A stretch of 64,000 bases of DNA. Source: Anaerolineales bacterium. GTDB lineage: Bacteria; Chloroflexota; Anaerolineae; Anaerolineales; Villigracilaceae. Positions 63,015 to 64,000 of the stretch are shown here, one piece after another (within the stretch, counting starts at the first letter, position 1; the number at the start of each line of letters is the position of its first letter). The position numbers and the translations under genes are program-made. The notes beneath the pieces were generated by a model, which saw only the letters and a program-made list of their open reading frames with translations, was not told the DNA's origin and did no database searches. The stretch covers positions 20,041 through 84,040 of the forward strand of contig JAFGSI010000038.1 of NCBI GenBank assembly GCA_016934715.1, written 5' to 3'.

Positions 63015-64000
63015 ATGAAAAGGGTATCTTGGAAGTTCATCCTGGCTGGGCTGGTGTTGGTGGCGCTGTTGTTTGGCATTCCCCGGCGGGCAAGCGGCTC
63101 ACAGTTACCCACCCCGGTTCCCGGGGTGTTGCGCGTTCTTGTCCTGCAGCATGCCAGTTGTCGTTATGGGCCCGGGTATCCCTTTTTGTATAAATATGGC
63201 ATTGTCGAAGGCAGCAACATGGATGCCATCGGCCGCGACCCGGCCGGGACCTGGCTGCTGATCCGGGCCATTGGTGGGACCAATGCCTGCTGGGCCAGCG
63301 CTGCGGTGCTGCAGGTCAATGGCGATATTTACAGCCTGCCTGTGATGGACCCCGACGTAATCCTGGCCTGGTCACCCTACTACGGCGCGCTGACCAATGT
63401 CGGCGCGGTGCGTAATGGCAGCCAGGTCACTGTCTCGTGGAGCCCGCTGATCCTGCGGGCGGGCGACGATTCCCTCCAGACTCCCTACCTGATCGAAGCC
63501 TGGGTCTGCAGGGGCGGCCAGATCGTCTTTACTGTCGTCGGATCGTATTCCACTGCGGTTGTCATCACAGATGAACCGGGCTGCTCTGAGCCCTCGTATG
63601 CGCGTGTCTATGGCGCTGAAAAGCACGGCTATACACCCTGGCGGCAGATCCCCTGGCCGTCTTTCGTCCCGACCTACACCCGCACGCCGTCGCCGACGCG
63701 CACCCCAACCCCTACCCGCACGTTGACATCCACGCCCACCCCATCGCAAACCCGCTGGCCAACCCGCACCCCGACCAACACGCGGACCCCGACGGACACC
63801 TACACCTCGACCAACACCCGTACGCCGACGTACACGCGTACGCCGACCTATACCCGGACCCCGACCCGCACCCCGACGGATACCCGCACGCCGACCAACA
63901 CGCGTACCCCGACCAACACGCGCACCCCAACCAACACGCGCACTCCGACCAACACGCGCACCCCGACCAACACGCGCACCCCGACCTATACCCGCACGCC
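63015..64000 (+). CDS. Secreted SH3-like protein with Thr-Pro repeat tail (3' end outside window)
   Basis: The frame is open from the ATG at 63015 to the last base, at least 328 residues. The N terminus is a signal peptide (about 1-29). Residues about 45-100 look like a bacterial SH3-type domain ([25 protein letters not shown]). A beta-rich domain follows. From about residue 215 the sequence is a low-complexity tail of TPTxTR units (63666-64000) that continues beyond the window. Such tails act as extended, probably glycosylated stalks. The end of the protein is not visible. Confidence 0.85.
   Translation, partial: MKRVSWKFILAGLVLVALLFGIPRRASGSQLPTPVPGVLRVLVLQHASCRYGPGYPFLYKYGIVEGSNMDAIGRDPAGTWLLIRAIGGTNACWASAAVLQVNGDIYSLPVMDPDVILAWSPYYGALTNVGAVRNGSQVTVSWSPLILRAGDDSLQTPYLIEAWVCRGGQIVFTVVGSYSTAVVITDEPGCSEPSYARVYGAEKHGYTPWRQIPWPSFVPTYTRTPSPTRTPTPTRTLTSTPTPSQTRWPTRTPTNTRTPTDTYTSTNTRTPTYTRTPTYTRTPTRTPTDTRTPTNTRTPTNTRTPTNTRTPTNTRTPTNTRTPTYTRT
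63690..64000 (+). repeat. Short tandem repeats encoding Thr-Pro stalk
   Basis: Imperfect repeats of an 18-nt unit related to CGCACCCCGACCAACACG, tightest after 63890, inside the gene. Their codons give TPTxTR. Repeat number is likely to vary between strains and the assembly may be unreliable here. Confidence 0.8.

Overview
The window is one contiguous, GC-rich bacterial chromosome segment. Gene content points to the phylum Chloroflexota, most likely class Anaerolineae. The supporting signs are a dcw cluster of mur/fts genes with a CvpA gene inserted, Thr-Pro-rich SH3-like surface proteins, adhesins with C-terminal sortase-like domains, a carotenoid/photolyase group beside a MerR-B12 regulator, and a ubiquitin-like operon. 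The phylum assignment is inferred from gene content and not from a marker tree.

Layout. (1) 1-1890: 3' end of obg, then a Tat/lipoprotein DUF362 protein and a clean terminator. (2) 2005-8471 (minus): a seven-gene ubiquitin-like conjugation operon. In transcription order it encodes a GntR-HTH/E1 fusion, a membrane RING-like protein, a Ubl-E2 fusion, a free Ubl, a JAMM peptidase, a membrane FHA protein and a membrane VWA protein. It has one strong promoter with a FadR-like palindrome just downstream. (3) 8521-10989: a membrane-anchored clostripain-type peptidase with its own promoter and terminator. (4) 11301-23161: a CarH-like MerR-B12 regulator divergent from crtI-crtB, then an M50 protease, a photolyase, membrane proteins including a TspO-like one, an alpha/beta hydrolase, a probable selenocysteine peroxiredoxin-like protein, plsY and lycopene cyclase. 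(5) 23335-40822 (minus): the dcw cluster mraZ-rsmH-ftsL-ftsI-murF-mraY-murD-ftsW-murG-cvpA-murC-orf-murB-ddl-ftsQ-ftsA-ftsZ. It lacks murE and is headed by three MraZ boxes with 10-nt periodicity. (6) 40874-45020: an rRNA-type methyltransferase, then a small island of toxin-antitoxin and nucleotidyltransferase genes with degraded members and a DUF4143 ATPase. (7) 45407-45606: two tRNA-Ser genes. (8) 45724-52764: a fused DppB-DppC permease, two-subunit class I fumarase, an unknown protein, a MobA-like nucleotidyltransferase and a PAP2 phosphatase. (9) 53003-64000: a cluster of three tail-collar proteins with two GNAT enzymes and a methyltransferase-like/DUF6916-like protein, an 1834-residue adhesin ending in a sortase-like domain, and the 5' part of an SH3-like/Thr-Pro-repeat surface protein that runs off the window.

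How the genes fit together. The ubiquitin-like operon holds every step of a conjugation pathway: activation, transfer, a possible ligase, modifier and deconjugation. It also has two membrane sensor/adaptor proteins, and its first gene is its likely own repressor. The CarH-like regulator, carotenoid genes and photolyase form a light-response module. The most checkable new observations are the GntR-E1 autoregulatory arrangement, the UGA-containing (UxxC) redox protein, and an 86-nt element (82/86 identical) found in sense orientation in the leaders of both the CarH-like gene and the giant adhesin gene.
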